Below, piece after piece: positions 10,504 through 19,147 of a stretch of 64,000 nt of DNA. The position numbers and the translations under genes were made by a program. Each line of letters opens with the position of its first letter. Position 1 is the stretch's first letter. The stretch comes from JAHRAW01 sp965243285 (GTDB taxonomy: Bacteria > Pseudomonadota > Gammaproteobacteria > Arenicellales > Poriferihabitantaceae). Location of the stretch: NCBI GenBank assembly GCA_965243285.1, contig OZ251537.1, positions 1,116,001-1,180,000 of the forward strand, read 5' to 3'. A model generated the notes under the pieces. That model had not been told where the DNA came from and ran no database searches. It was given only the letters and a program-made list of their open reading frames with translations.

Positions 10504-10836
10504 TTAATATTGATTGATGTCGGGGGTGTTGTCTATTTTTCGGTGGCGAACATAGTAGCGTAGGGCGATGGTGGCGATGACGGCTAATACTAAGTACGAG
10601 AGTAGCGTGGCGGCCCAGTTATCCAACAGCGCCAGCCCTGGCATCCAGCCTGGCAGCCAGGTGTTGTGCGCATAAATGAGGCCGCCGTTTACTAAGGAGG
10701 CGACGCCGAGGGGCAGGAAAATTGCCCAACTGCCGTCTACCAAAATTTCCAAACCGACCAAAATCAGCCCGAGGATGAGCCAGGTTTCGGGCTGCAATAG
10801 CGGCTGCGCAAGCCAGGCTGCCATGGCGGGGGACAT
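10504..10836 (-). CDS. NfeD-like membrane protein
   Basis: 110 residues with two to three hydrophobic segments (WLILGLILVGLEIL; LPLGVASLVNGGLIY; LSYLVLAVIATIALRYY), as in the short NfeD1b-type membrane proteins that partner with SPFH/band-7 proteins. It lies 45 bases downstream of the band-7 gene on the same strand, the usual operon arrangement. No soluble OB-fold protease domain is present. Likely role: membrane microdomain organisation with its partner. Confidence 0.75.
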   Translation of the reverse strand: MSPAMAAWLAQPLLQPETWLILGLILVGLEILVDGSWAIFLPLGVASLVNGGLIYAHNTWLPGWMPGLALLDNWAATLLSYLVLAVIATIALRYYVRHRKIDNTPDINQY

Positions 10837-10881
10837 GTCGGGGCGCTTAGGTGAGTGGCAGAGCGGCGACCAGCGCGGCGG

Positions 10882-11802
10882 TCATTTTTTGGGGGTTTCG
10901 CGGGGTTGCAGAAAGCCCATGATGGTCTCCAGCGAGCCCAAGGCGCCGACCACATCGGTGGGCAACACCACGGTTTTGGCGGAGGCGGATGATGCCAATT
11001 CGCCAATCGCGCTGACCTGCCGTTTGACGATTTCGAAATTGATGGCGGCTTGACCGTTGTTGGCGATGGCGTCGGCGATGACGCGGGTTTGTTCGGCGTC
11101 GGCGCTGGCCTTTACTTTTACCGCATAGGCCTCGGCGTCGGCTTCGAGGCGCACCGCGTCGGCGACCTTTTCGGCCTCATAGAGCGAGGCTTCGGCGCGC
11201 AATTCGACGGCGCGTTTTTCGCCTTCGGCGCGGGCGATGGCGGCGCGGCGTTCGCGTTCGGCGTTGAGTTGTTGGCGCTGGGCTTCCTTGGTTTGGGCGT
11301 CGACCTTGATGTCGGTTATTTCGGTGCGGGTGATTTCGATGCCCCAAATTTCCGCGGCGTCTTGCAGGTTATGGGCGATTTCTTGATTCATGGACTCGCG
11401 GCTGGATTGCAAATCATCCAGCTCCAGTTTGCCGGCGGCGGAGCGCACGATGGAGGAGGCCGCGGTGCGGATGGCGCCGTCCACATTGCGAATTCGATAG
11501 ACGCTGCGACTGGCATCGACCACGCGGTAAAACACCGTGGTTTCCAAATCCACCTCCACATTGTCGCGGGTGATGACGGAAATGGTGAGTTCAGGCAGCT
11601 GACGCTCCAACACTGAGATGCGGTGCGCCACGCGGTCCAAATACGGCACGATGATGGACAGCCCGGCGGCCAGCGTTTTGGTGTATTTGCCAAAGCGCTC
11701 GACCACATAAACCTCAGACTGCGGCACAATTTTGATGCCAAGATACAGCGTGAGGAGGCCGACAATAACCAGCAGAAAAATCAAAACCGCGCTGCTTAAC
11801 AT
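10882..11802 (-). CDS. SPFH/band-7 (stomatin, QmcA-like) protein
   Basis: 306 residues. One N-terminal membrane helix (VLIFLLVIVGLLTLYLG) is followed by the SPFH/band-7 domain with VPQSEVYVVERFGKY and ITRDNVEVDLETTVFYRV, and by a long Ala/Glu-rich coiled coil ending near residue 265. A good ribosome binding site (AGGAG) sits 9 bases before the ATG at 11802. The family scaffolds membrane microdomains and modulates FtsH-type proteolysis. The nfeD-like gene follows in the same operon. Confidence 0.9.
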   Translation of the reverse strand: MLSSAVLIFLLVIVGLLTLYLGIKIVPQSEVYVVERFGKYTKTLAAGLSIIVPYLDRVAHRISVLERQLPELTISVITRDNVEVDLETTVFYRVVDASRSVYRIRNVDGAIRTAASSIVRSAAGKLELDDLQSSRESMNQEIAHNLQDAAEIWGIEITRTEITDIKVDAQTKEAQRQQLNAERERRAAIARAEGEKRAVELRAEASLYEAEKVADAVRLEADAEAYAVKVKASADAEQTRVIADAIANNGQAAINFEIVKRQVSAIGELASSASAKTVVLPTDVVGALGSLETIMGFLQPRETPKK

Positions 11803-12092
11803 GAGTGTGTTCTCCTAAAAAGTGGTTCGCAAATTTTGCCGGCGGAACCGGCCCGGGGGGCGATAGGGTGAAATGGCAGGGCGAAATTATATCGATTAAT
11901 GGGCGCCAGTGCGGCTCGGGCGGCTCGGGCGGCCGGCTCATTTAAATGGGGCGCTGGGGTGTTAATTTAAGGCAGCGCCGCAGCCGAAGCCCCAGAGCGG
12001 CTCGCCGAGCGCTGATTTTTGGGTAAACTTAGGCGTGTCGACTAGGTTCGGATATGTCGCATCCCCATCAACCATTAGGCGGAGAAACCCCC

Positions 12093-13418
12093 ATGACTCG
12101 AGTCGCCATCATCGGCGCCGGCCCCTGCGGCACCTCCCAGTTGCGCGCTTTCGCCGCCGCCGCCGATGCGCCGGACATCGTCTGCTATGAAAAACAAAGC
12201 GACCTAGGCGGGCTGTGGAATTACACCTGGCGCACCGGCATGGATGAATTCGGCGAGCCGGTACATGGCAGCATGTATCGCTATTTGTGGTCGAACGGCC
12301 CCAAGGAATGCCTGGAATTCGCCGACTACACCTTCGAGCAACACTTTGGCCGCGCCATCGCTTCTTATCCGCCGCGCGCCGTGCTGGCCGACTATATTCG
12401 CGGTCGGGTCGAAAAATCTGGCGTGCGCAAACACATCCGCTTCAACACGGCGGTGCGCAATGTGGCGTATTGCGCGACCTCGGAGCGATTCACGGTCACC
12501 GCCCATGATCTCCGCCGCGATGCTATCTGCGCCGAGGAATTCGACTATGTGGTGGTCGCGAACGGGCATTTTTCCACCCCAAATGCGCCGCATTTTGACG
12601 GCTTCGAGAGCTTCGGTGGGCGCATTTTGCACGCCCATGATTTTCGCGATGCGTTAGAGTTCAAGGATAAGGACATTCTCATCATCGGCACCAGTTATTC
12701 GGCCGAGGACATCGGCTCGCAGTGCTACAAATACGGCGCCAGGTCGATTACCTGCAGCCATCGCACCGCGCCCATGGGTTTTCACTGGCCGAGCAATTGG
12801 CAGGAGAAGCCGCTGTTGACCGGCGTGCGCGGCAACACCGCGACCTTCAAAGACGGCGCCACGGCGGCGGTGGATGCCATCATTTTATGCACCGGCTACC
12901 TGCATCATTTTCCCTTTTTGCCGGATGATTTGCGCCTGAAAACCACCAATCGTCTCTGGCCGCTGAACCTATACCAAGGGGTGTTTTGGGAGGACAACCC
13001 GAAATTGATGTATCTCGGCATGCAAGACCAGTTTTACACCTTCAATATGTTCGACGCGCAGGCCTGGTATGCGCGGGATTTTATGCTCGGACGCATCCGC
13101 CTGCCAAACCGTGATGACATGCGCGCCCATAGCCAGGCGTGGCGGGCGCGCGAAGAAAAACTCGCCAATGATGAGCAGATGATCTGCTTTCAGGGCGACT
13201 ATGTGCAAGAACTGATCGATGCCACGGATTACCCCAATTTCGATGTAGACGGCGTGAACAAAACCTTCATGCAATGGGAGCATCACAAGCACGAAGACAT
13301 CATGGGGTTTCGCAACAACGCCTATCGCTCGTTGATGACCGGCAATATGCAGCCGATTCATCACACGCCGTGGCTCGAGGCGATGGATGATTCTATGGCC
13401 AGCTACCTCGGCGCATAA
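12093..13418 (+). CDS. tmm: Trimethylamine monooxygenase (FMO family)
   Basis: 441 residues from the ATG at 12093, preceded by GGAG; an upstream in-frame ATG at 12054 would add 13 residues not typical of the family. FAD-binding GAGPCG lies at the N-terminus and the second dinucleotide (NADPH) motif is GTSYSAEDIG. The blocks GGLWNYTWRTG, YRYLWSNGPKECLEFADY, LCTGYLHHFPFLPDDLRLKT and MQDQFYTFNMFDAQAWYARD are the signature of bacterial Tmm rather than generic flavin monooxygenases. Reaction: trimethylamine + NADPH + O2 to trimethylamine N-oxide. It stands alone: no tdm, dmm or TMAO transporter lies beside it, and the one-carbon cluster starts about 23 kb away. It is transcribed divergently from the band-7 gene. 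Confidence 0.93.
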   Translation: MTRVAIIGAGPCGTSQLRAFAAAADAPDIVCYEKQSDLGGLWNYTWRTGMDEFGEPVHGSMYRYLWSNGPKECLEFADYTFEQHFGRAIASYPPRAVLADYIRGRVEKSGVRKHIRFNTAVRNVAYCATSERFTVTAHDLRRDAICAEEFDYVVVANGHFSTPNAPHFDGFESFGGRILHAHDFRDALEFKDKDILIIGTSYSAEDIGSQCYKYGARSITCSHRTAPMGFHWPSNWQEKPLLTGVRGNTATFKDGATAAVDAIILCTGYLHHFPFLPDDLRLKTTNRLWPLNLYQGVFWEDNPKLMYLGMQDQFYTFNMFDAQAWYARDFMLGRIRLPNRDDMRAHSQAWRAREEKLANDEQMICFQGDYVQELIDATDYPNFDVDGVNKTFMQWEHHKHEDIMGFRNNAYRSLMTGNMQPIHHTPWLEAMDDSMASYLGA

Positions 13419-13633
13419 GATTTTGCCGGGGCATCGCTAACGGGGGATGGGGGCTAACGCCGCTGGGCGGCAGCGCTAAATGAGCGGGGAGAGGGCGAGT
13501 CCCTAAATTAACTCAGGGGAGGGGCTACGGGCGATGCTCATTCAACCCATCCGCCAGTCTATCGACTAAGCCAGCGGCAATAACGCCGCCGAATTCCGCC
13601 CTTGAGCGAAAGGGCGGGTGGTTTAGGGGGTGA

Positions 13634-13900
13634 TTAGCGTCGCCGCCGGCCGCCGCCGGGCCTAGGGGATTCGAAATTCACTTTCAGCGGTTTGCCGTTG
13701 AAATCGCGGCCATTTAGCCCGGCGATGGCGGCGCGCGCTTCGTGTCCTTCCATTTCCAGGAAAGCGAAGCCCTTGCAGTTGCCGGAAAACACATCCTTGA
13801 TGAGTTTCGATGAACGCACCGTGCCGAATTCGGCAAACACGTCGAGTAAATCTTGTTCTTTGGTGGTGGGGGGCAAATTGCCGACGAATAGTTTTTTCAA
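13634..13900 (-). CDS. RRM-type RNA-binding protein
   Basis: 88 residues forming a single RNA recognition motif: RNP2 is LFVGNL near the start and RNP1 is KGFAFLEM near residue 43; a Gly/Arg tail (PGGGRRRR) ends the protein. Stand-alone bacterial RRM proteins of this size are common in aquatic bacteria and often cold-induced; here it lies next to a cold-shock gene on the same strand, which fits. RNA targets are unknown. A GC-rich inverted repeat (CCGCCCTT...AAGGGCGG) just past the stop, near 13598-13619, may help 3' end formation but lacks a clear T-run. Confidence 0.9.
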   Translation of the reverse strand: MKKLFVGNLPPTTKEQDLLDVFAEFGTVRSSKLIKDVFSGNCKGFAFLEMEGHEARAAIAGLNGRDFNGKPLKVNFESPRPGGGRRRR

Positions 13901-14123
13901 TTCAAGCTCTCTGGTGGTGTGGATTTAGGTCAGGCGCTTGCTGCCCCATGAAAAGAGCACGGCCAGATCGAGATTGTTAGTATCGAGATGTCGGGCTCAG
14001 ACCATGGAGGCCGGCCCGACAGCGCCCGGTAACTCGCCCATAGCCCATAGACCGCTGAGTGAGATTGCTAAATTCAGCGACATTGTCTAACGGGCCAGGG
14101 CGAGCGGATGAATCTAGGGCAGA

Positions 14124-14327
14124 TTAAGCAGGAACCACATTACTCGCCTGCAATCCTTTGGGACCCTCCTCTACATCAAAGGTGACTGCTTGACCTTCTT
14201 GCAGAGTTTTGAAGCCAGTACCGGCGATGGAGCGGAAATGCACAAACACATCCGCGCCGCCGTCTTCCTGAGAAATAAACCCAAAACCTTTGGATTCGTT
14301 GAACCACTTTACGGTGCCTGTAGCCAT
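14124..14327 (-). CDS. CspA-family cold-shock protein
   Basis: 67 residues, full length for the family. RNP1-like KGFGFIS and RNP2-like VFVHF are both present in the OB fold, starting MATGTVKWFNESKG. It binds single-stranded RNA or DNA and melts RNA structure. About 230 bases separate its ATG from the end of ssrA, leaving room for a long 5' leader as is usual for csp genes, but I cannot define leader structures by eye. Confidence 0.95.
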   Translation of the reverse strand: MATGTVKWFNESKGFGFISQEDGGADVFVHFRSIAGTGFKTLQEGQAVTFDVEEGPKGLQASNVVPA

Positions 14328-14555
14328 AATAAATTTACCTTAACCATAGAAGATTGAAAAAAGGAACGAAGCGCGTACAGGTAATGAAAAGGAAATTCGT
14401 GGAAACGTGCGTAATAATTACGAAGAGCAACCCAAATAGCCAACAACATATCTGTAGCGGAGCTTATTGTAAAAGATTTCTGGCGGTTTTTCCAGTCGCT
14501 TTTACGCTATTTTAGCGGCTTTTGGGTAAAAATAATCTACCGCAAGGCCACTATG

Positions 14556-14584
14556 CAAAATAATGGCCGTCCGTAGACGGCCAT
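14556..14584 (-). terminator. Rho-independent terminator of ssrA
   Basis: On the minus strand, just past the tmRNA 3' end, a perfect 9-bp stem (ATGGCCGTC / GACGGCCAT) with a 4-base loop is followed by TATTTTGC. Confidence 0.8.
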
Positions 14585-14593
14585 CATGAAAAA

Positions 14594-14951
14594 TGGTGGA
14601 GGTGGCGGGAATCGAACCCGCGTCCGTAGATCCTACACACATCGGCGACTACATGCTTAGTCTGCCTTCGATTTGACCGCAGCGCAAGTAGGCAGACCAG
14701 ACGCGCGCCGCGGCGAACCCGATAACTTTTAACTACTGAGCAACGGGCATGCTCAGCGCGCGAGCCTTTATGAATTGACCTTATATAGCCCAACCTAAAG
14801 GCGAGTCGGGGGATAAGGGCCAGCCGGTTTAAGCAGCTAGCGCGTAGTTGTCGTCGTTGGCAACTATTGGTTGGCAGCTGGATTTACGAGGTTATCTGCG
14901 CCTCGGCATGCTCCGATGGCTTCGCGACCGACGTCGAAGCCAGTCACCCCC
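14594..14951 (-). ncRNA. ssrA: tmRNA (transfer-messenger RNA)
   Basis: One-piece tmRNA of 358 nt. The 5' end reads GGGGGTGACTGGCTTCGACG and the 3' end has the tRNA-like arm GCGGGTTCGATTCCCGC followed by CACCTCCACCA. The tag frame at 14861-14829 encodes A-N-D-D-N-Y-A-L-A-A and then TAA, a typical gammaproteobacterial/betaproteobacterial degradation tag ending in ALAA. It rescues stalled ribosomes together with SmpB, whose gene lies directly upstream on the same strand. Confidence 0.97.
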
Positions 14952-14963
14952 AATGGAGTGGCG

Positions 14964-14992
14964 ACTATAGCAAACGGACGAGCGAAATACAA
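14964..14992 (-). promoter_or_regulatory. Sigma-70 promoter of ssrA
   Basis: On the minus strand TTGTAT and TATAGT are spaced by 17 bases, and the -10 ends 12 bases before the mature tmRNA 5' end. It lies between smpB and ssrA, so ssrA can be expressed independently of smpB. Confidence 0.6.
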
Positions 14993-15084
14993 CACAATGT
15001 CTCGACGAAAAAAAATCTGCGCATCCCGACGCGTTCGCGTTGCCGGTCGAGATTCTGGGCTTACCGAGCTGGCCGCCGTGACTT

Positions 15085-15555
15085 TCAGCCCACCTTGAGC
15101 AGCCGCTGTTTGTCGCGATTCCACTCGCGTTGTTTGATGACGTGGCGTTTGTCGTATTGTTTTTTGCCGCGGACGAGGGCGATTTTGGCTTTCGCCCGCC
15201 CGCCGCGCCAATATAGGCTGAGGGCCACGATGGTGTAGCCGTCGCGTTCGCTGGCGCCGATGAGTTTGCTGATTTCCTTTTTATGCAGCAACAGCTTGCG
15301 GCTGCGCACCGGGTCGGCGCGAATGTGGGTGGAAGTCGACCGCAACGGCGATACATGGGCGCCGATGAGGAAAATTTCGCCGCGCAACACCACCACATAG
15401 CTCTCCTTGAGTTGGGCGCGCCCATCGCGCAGGCTTTTGACTTCCCAGCCCTGCAGAACCAGGCCGGCTTCGAACTCCTGCTCGATAAAATAATCGAAGC
15501 GCGCCTTGCGATTCAGCGCGATGGTGGAGGAATCCGGTTTTTTTTTGGCGGCCAT
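15085..15555 (-). CDS. smpB: SsrA-binding protein SmpB
   Basis: 156 residues from the ATG at 15555 (MAAKKKPDSSTIALNRKARF); longer upstream starts add a stretch absent from the family. The conserved core LQGWEVKSLRDGRAQLKESY and LLLHKKEI plus the basic C-terminal tail (KKQYDKRHVIKQREWNRDKQ) are present. It binds tmRNA and delivers it to stalled ribosomes. It is transcribed towards ssrA, about 130 bases away, and divergently from the ratA-rnfH fusion; this arrangement is typical of Gammaproteobacteria. Confidence 0.95.
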   Translation of the reverse strand: MAAKKKPDSSTIALNRKARFDYFIEQEFEAGLVLQGWEVKSLRDGRAQLKESYVVVLRGEIFLIGAHVSPLRSTSTHIRADPVRSRKLLLHKKEISKLIGASERDGYTIVALSLYWRGGRAKAKIALVRGKKQYDKRHVIKQREWNRDKQRLLKVG

Positions 15556-15695
15556 GGGGGCATGGGGGGCGGTGAGGCCGCAGCGGGCTTCGGTGGTGTG
15601 CAGTATAATCATTGCGCGACTTTTTGTCATCGCGTCGCCGCTCGCCCCATCACCCCCCACGCCCACCCCCATGCCCAGCCGCCGGCGGCAAGCCC

Positions 15696-16448
15696 GTGTA
15701 TAAGGTGGCGCGTTCGGCGCTGGTCGCGCACCGCGCCGAAGACATGTACATGTTGGTCGACGACATCGACTCCTATGCGGCGTTTTTGCCGTGGTGCGAG
15801 CATTCCAGCGTGCTCGAACGCAGCGCTGGCGAGGTGCTGGCGCAACTGCGAATCGCCGTCGGCGGGGTTGGTAAATCGTTCACCACCCGCAACCGGCTCA
15901 CGCCTTTTTCGGGCATACAGATGACCCTGGTGGAGGGGCCGTTCAGCGCCCTGTCCGGCGGCTGGGCGTTTACGCCGTTGCGCGCGGAGGCCTGCCGAGT
16001 CGAGCTCAATTTGCAGTTCGCGTTCGCCAACCCGCTGACGGCGGCGGCGGTGGGGCCGGTGTTTACGCGCATCGCCGATTCTTTGGTGGATTCCTTCGTC
16101 AAACGCGCCGCCGCCGTGTATGGCTCGGCGGTCGATGCCCCGGTCGATGCCCCGGGAAAAATCAGCGTCGAGGTGGTATACGCCCGCCCCGAAGGGCCGC
16201 TGGTGGAGCAGATTATCGCCCGCCCGCCGCTCACCATCGCCGATGCATTGCGCGCCTGGCAACTGCGGCGAAGTTGCCCGCCGCTCGATTTAGCGACTGT
16301 GAGGGTGGGCGTGTTCGGCCTCGAGCACCCCCTCGATTGGCCGCTGCAAGATCAAGACCGCGTCGAGATTTATCGCCCCTTGCATCTAAGCCCGGGCGAA
16401 GCGCGTCGCCGCCGAGCAACGGCAAGCAGCGCGCCGCCGGCACCTTAA
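15696..16448 (+). CDS. RatA (START/COQ10-like) fused to RnfH/RatB
   Basis: 250 residues from a GTG at 15696 (VYKVARSALV), which matches the usual RatA N-terminus; the frame opens further upstream but that part is low-complexity. Residues 1-~145 are RatA: YAAFLPWCEHSSVLER, FTTRNRLTP, GPFSALSGGWAFTPL, CRVELNLQF. Residues ~155-240 are RnfH (UPF0125): ISVEVVYARPE...GVFG...LQDQDRVEIYRPL. The two are normally separate, often overlapping genes; here they are one polypeptide joined by a short AVDAPVDAPGK linker. RatA-type proteins bind a quinone/lipid-like ligand or affect ribosome association; RnfH is a ubiquitin-like fold of unclear function. Confidence 0.88.
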   Translation: MYKVARSALVAHRAEDMYMLVDDIDSYAAFLPWCEHSSVLERSAGEVLAQLRIAVGGVGKSFTTRNRLTPFSGIQMTLVEGPFSALSGGWAFTPLRAEACRVELNLQFAFANPLTAAAVGPVFTRIADSLVDSFVKRAAAVYGSAVDAPVDAPGKISVEVVYARPEGPLVEQIIARPPLTIADALRAWQLRRSCPPLDLATVRVGVFGLEHPLDWPLQDQDRVEIYRPLHLSPGEARRRRATASSAPPAP

Positions 16449-16497
16449 AATCGCCCTAAAATCGCCCTAAAATCGCGATAAAACCGCAAAATTGCGC

Positions 16498-16558
16498 CCT
16501 AAAACCGCCTAAAACCGCCTAAAACCGCCTAAAACCGCCTAAAACCGCCTAAAACCGC
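16498..16558. repeat. 10-bp tandem repeat CCTAAAACCG
   Basis: About six copies of a CCTAAAACCG unit, with degenerate ATCGCCCTAAA units before it from about 16446, fill the gap between the ratA-rnfH fusion and aroQ. Confidence 0.9.
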
Positions 16559-16708
16559 CAAAAATCGCTCGATAAACGGCCCAATCCCGATAAAACCCCC
16601 TAACCCCCGTTTCCGTGGCCGGATGAAATCCACCGCCATGCGGTGTACAATGCCAGTGCTTAGATGACGCTATCGAACCCGCCCCACTCCCCGCAATTGC
16701 CCCGCTCC

Positions 16709-17164
16709 ATGGCGAAAATTTTGGTGTTGCACGGCCCCAACTTAAACCTGTTAGGGGCGCGTGAACCGCAGGTGTATGGCGATGTGCGCCTGGCCGACAT
16801 CGACCGCCGCCTGGCCGCATTAGCCGCCGCCGGCGGCGACGATTTGGCTTGCCGGCAGAGTAATTCGGAGAGCGTTTTGGTGGATTGGGTGCAGCAGGCC
16901 GCCGCCGACGGCATCGTTTTCATCCTCATCAATCCGGCCGCGTTCACCCACACCAGCATCGCCCTGCGCGACGCCTTGGCGGCGGTGGCGATTCCCTTTA
17001 TCGAGGTGCATCTGTCTAATGTGCATGCCCGCGAGCGGTTTCGGCGGCACTCCTATTTTTCCGATCTGGCGGTGGGCGTGATCGCGGGTTTAGGCGCGGC
17101 CGGTTATGAATGCGCCTATCGCGCGGCGCAGGATTATCTAGCCACGGCGCGCCGCGACGCCTGA
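16709..17164 (+). CDS. aroQ: 3-dehydroquinate dehydratase, type II
   Basis: 151 residues from the ATG at 16709 (MAKILVLHGPNLNLLGAREP). The type II signature HGPNLNLLG, the catalytic Tyr region (QVYG), CRQSNSE, the substrate loop INPAAFTHTS and VEVHLSN-like EVHLSNVHAREPF-equivalent (here RERFRRHSYF) are present. It converts 3-dehydroquinate to 3-dehydroshikimate in the shikimate pathway. It heads the aroQ-accB-accC run found in many Gammaproteobacteria, with accB starting 56 bases downstream. Confidence 0.95.
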   Translation: MAKILVLHGPNLNLLGAREPQVYGDVRLADIDRRLAALAAAGGDDLACRQSNSESVLVDWVQQAAADGIVFILINPAAFTHTSIALRDALAAVAIPFIEVHLSNVHARERFRRHSYFSDLAVGVIAGLGAAGYECAYRAAQDYLATARRDA

Positions 17165-17220
17165 CGGCCCCCCCCGCCGGCGCCCCATCCGAGCCCCGTT
17201 ATATTCCGCCCAGCCGCCTC

Positions 17221-17670
17221 ATGGATTTGCGAAAAATCAAAAAACTCATCGAGCTATTTGAAGCCTCGGCGCTGGTTGAAATGGAAATCACCGAGGGCGA
17301 AAACACCATTCGCTTGAGTCGCGCCAGCGCCCGCGCGCCGCTGGCGTTGTCGCCGTTGCCCCAGGAAGCGCCGCCGGTTGCGCTGGCGCCGGCGCCGGCC
17401 GACGCGCCGCCGCCGGGAGAGTTAGTCAAATCGCCCTTGGTGGGCACCTTCTTCGGTTCGCCGTCGCCGGGCGAGAAGCCCTATGTGGAGGTCGGCTCGC
17501 GGGTCAATAAAGGCGACGCGCTGTGCTTGGTCGAAGCCATGAAGACTTTTAACCGCGTGGATGCGGAAGTCGCCGGCGTGGTCACCGTCATCCATAGAAA
17601 AAACGGCGACCCGGTGGAATACGGCGAACCGTTGTTTGTCATCGACACCGGCGGCGCCGGCGATGCGTGA
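17221..17670 (+). CDS. accB: Biotin carboxyl carrier protein of acetyl-CoA carboxylase
   Basis: 149 residues from ATG 17221 (MDLRKIKKLIELFEAS). Layout: N-terminal helical part, Ala/Pro linker at residues ~40-68, then the biotinyl domain with the target lysine in EAMKTFN (EAMKMMN in most gammaproteobacterial homologues). It carries carboxybiotin between AccC and AccAD in fatty acid synthesis. The accC start overlaps its stop (ATGCGTGA), so translation is coupled. Confidence 0.95.
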   Translation: MDLRKIKKLIELFEASALVEMEITEGENTIRLSRASARAPLALSPLPQEAPPVALAPAPADAPPPGELVKSPLVGTFFGSPSPGEKPYVEVGSRVNKGDALCLVEAMKTFNRVDAEVAGVVTVIHRKNGDPVEYGEPLFVIDTGGAGDA

Positions 17671-19141
17671 TATCGCCGCCCCGGCCGACCCCGTTGGTCG
17701 GCCCCGGGCCGGCAATCCATCCGCCGGCAAACCATCCGCCGGCAAACCATCCGCCGGCAAACCATCCGCCGGCAAACCATCCGCCGACAAACCGCAGTCC
17801 ATCAAAAAACTGGTCATCGCCAATCGCGGCGAAATCGCATTGCGCATTCTGCGCGCCTGCCGCCTGTTGGGCATTCCCACCGTGGCGCTGTATTCGCAAG
17901 TGGATGGAGATGCCAAATATGTGCGCCTGGCGGATGAAGCGGTGTGCATCGGCCCGGCGGCGGCGGCGCGCAGCTACCTAAACGGCGCCGCGGTGATCGC
18001 CGCCACCGAGCTTTCCGACGCCAACGCCATCCACCCCGGCTATGGTTTTTTGTCGGAAAACGCCGATTTCGCCGAGCAGGTCGAGCACAGCGGGTTTGTT
18101 TTCGTAGGCCCCCGCCCCGAAACTATCCGCATCATGGGCGACAAAATATCCGCCCTGCGCGCCATGCGCGAAGCCGGCGTGCCGTGCGTGCCGGGCTCCG
18201 ACGGCGCCTTGCCCGCCGACTCCGATGAAGCCATGCGCATAGCCGCCGGCATCGGTTATCCGCTGATGATCAAAGCCTCCGCCGGCGGCGGCGGGCGCGG
18301 CATGCGGGTGGTGCGCGAAGCCGCTCAGCTGCGCGAAGCCATCGCCATGACGCGCCAGGAAGCGGCCGCGGCATTCGGCAACGACACCCTCTATATGGAG
18401 CGTTTTTTAGAAAAACCGCGCCATGTCGAGTTCCAAGTATTAGCCGATGCGTACGGCAACGCCATCCACCTCGGGCATCGCGATTGCTCCATGCAGCGGC
18501 GTCACCAAAAAGTCATCGAGGAGGCCCCGGCGCCGGGCATCTCGGCGCAACAGCGCGAGGAAATCGGCGCGCGTTGTCTGGAAGCGTGCCGCAACCTCGG
18601 CTACCGCAGCGCCGGCACCTTCGAGTTTTTGTACCAAGACGGCGAGTTCTTTTTCATCGAAATGAACACCCGCATTCAAGTCGAGCACCCGGTCACCGAA
18701 ATGATCACCGGCATCGACCTGTTGCAAGAGCAGATTCGCATCGCCGACGGGCAGAAACTCCGCTTTGCCCAAGCCGATGTGCGGTTCACCGGGCACGCCT
18801 TCGAATGCCGCGTAAACGCCGAAGACCCCGACACCTTCATGCCATCGCCGGGCAAAATCACCCAATACCACATGGCCGGCGGCCCCGGGGTGCGCGTCGA
18901 TTCCCATGTATACAGCAACTATGTGGTGCAGCCGTACTACGATTCCATGGTGGCCAAGGTCATCACCCACGGCATGCACCGCGCCGAGGCGTTGGCGCGC
19001 ATGCGCGGGGCGCTGCAGGAAATGGTGGTGGATGGCATCAAAACCAATTTGCCCCTGCACCGCCGATTGACCGCCGACCCGGCCTTCATGCAAGGCGAGC
19101 TGGATATTCATTATCTGGAAAAGAAACTCGCCGCCGGCTAA
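17663..19141 (+). CDS. accC: Biotin carboxylase subunit of acetyl-CoA carboxylase
   Basis: 492 residues from ATG 17663, which overlaps the accB stop. The catalytic body begins at KLVIANRGEIALRILRAC (residue ~48) and has the ATP-grasp glycine loop KASAGGGGRGMR, HLGHRDCSMQRRHQKV and EMNTRIQVEHPVTE. It carboxylates the biotin on AccB using ATP and bicarbonate. Odd: about 43 extra N-terminal residues, mainly GKPSA repeats made by a 15-bp tandem array. Homologues start almost directly at the IANRGEIA strand. No internal start closer to it is obvious, so the tail is probably translated. Confidence 0.95.
   Translation: MRDIAAPADPVGRPRAGNPSAGKPSAGKPSAGKPSAGKPSADKPQSIKKLVIANRGEIALRILRACRLLGIPTVALYSQVDGDAKYVRLADEAVCIGPAAAARSYLNGAAVIAATELSDANAIHPGYGFLSENADFAEQVEHSGFVFVGPRPETIRIMGDKISALRAMREAGVPCVPGSDGALPADSDEAMRIAAGIGYPLMIKASAGGGGRGMRVVREAAQLREAIAMTRQEAAAAFGNDTLYMERFLEKPRHVEFQVLADAYGNAIHLGHRDCSMQRRHQKVIEEAPAPGISAQQREEIGARCLEACRNLGYRSAGTFEFLYQDGEFFFIEMNTRIQVEHPVTEMITGIDLLQEQIRIADGQKLRFAQADVRFTGHAFECRVNAEDPDTFMPSPGKITQYHMAGGPGVRVDSHVYSNYVVQPYYDSMVAKVITHGMHRAEALARMRGALQEMVVDGIKTNLPLHRRLTADPAFMQGELDIHYLEKKLAAG
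17717..17793 (+). repeat. 15-bp in-frame tandem repeat in accC
   Basis: About five copies of CCATCCGCCGGCAAA, each encoding P-S-A-G-K; the last copy carries GACAAA (D-K). The period is a multiple of three, so copy-number change keeps the accC frame. Confidence 0.92.
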
Positions 19142-19147
19142 ATATTT

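Noticed and set aside
12204..12638. Antisense frame within tmm
   Set aside because: High-GC shadow with no family features; the plus frame is full-length Tmm.
14584..14793. Small minus-strand protein of 69 residues
   Set aside because: It lies inside the 3' half of tmRNA and is not a coding sequence.
18440..19111. Long antisense frame within accC
   Set aside because: High-GC shadow frame; accC has every catalytic motif in the plus frame.
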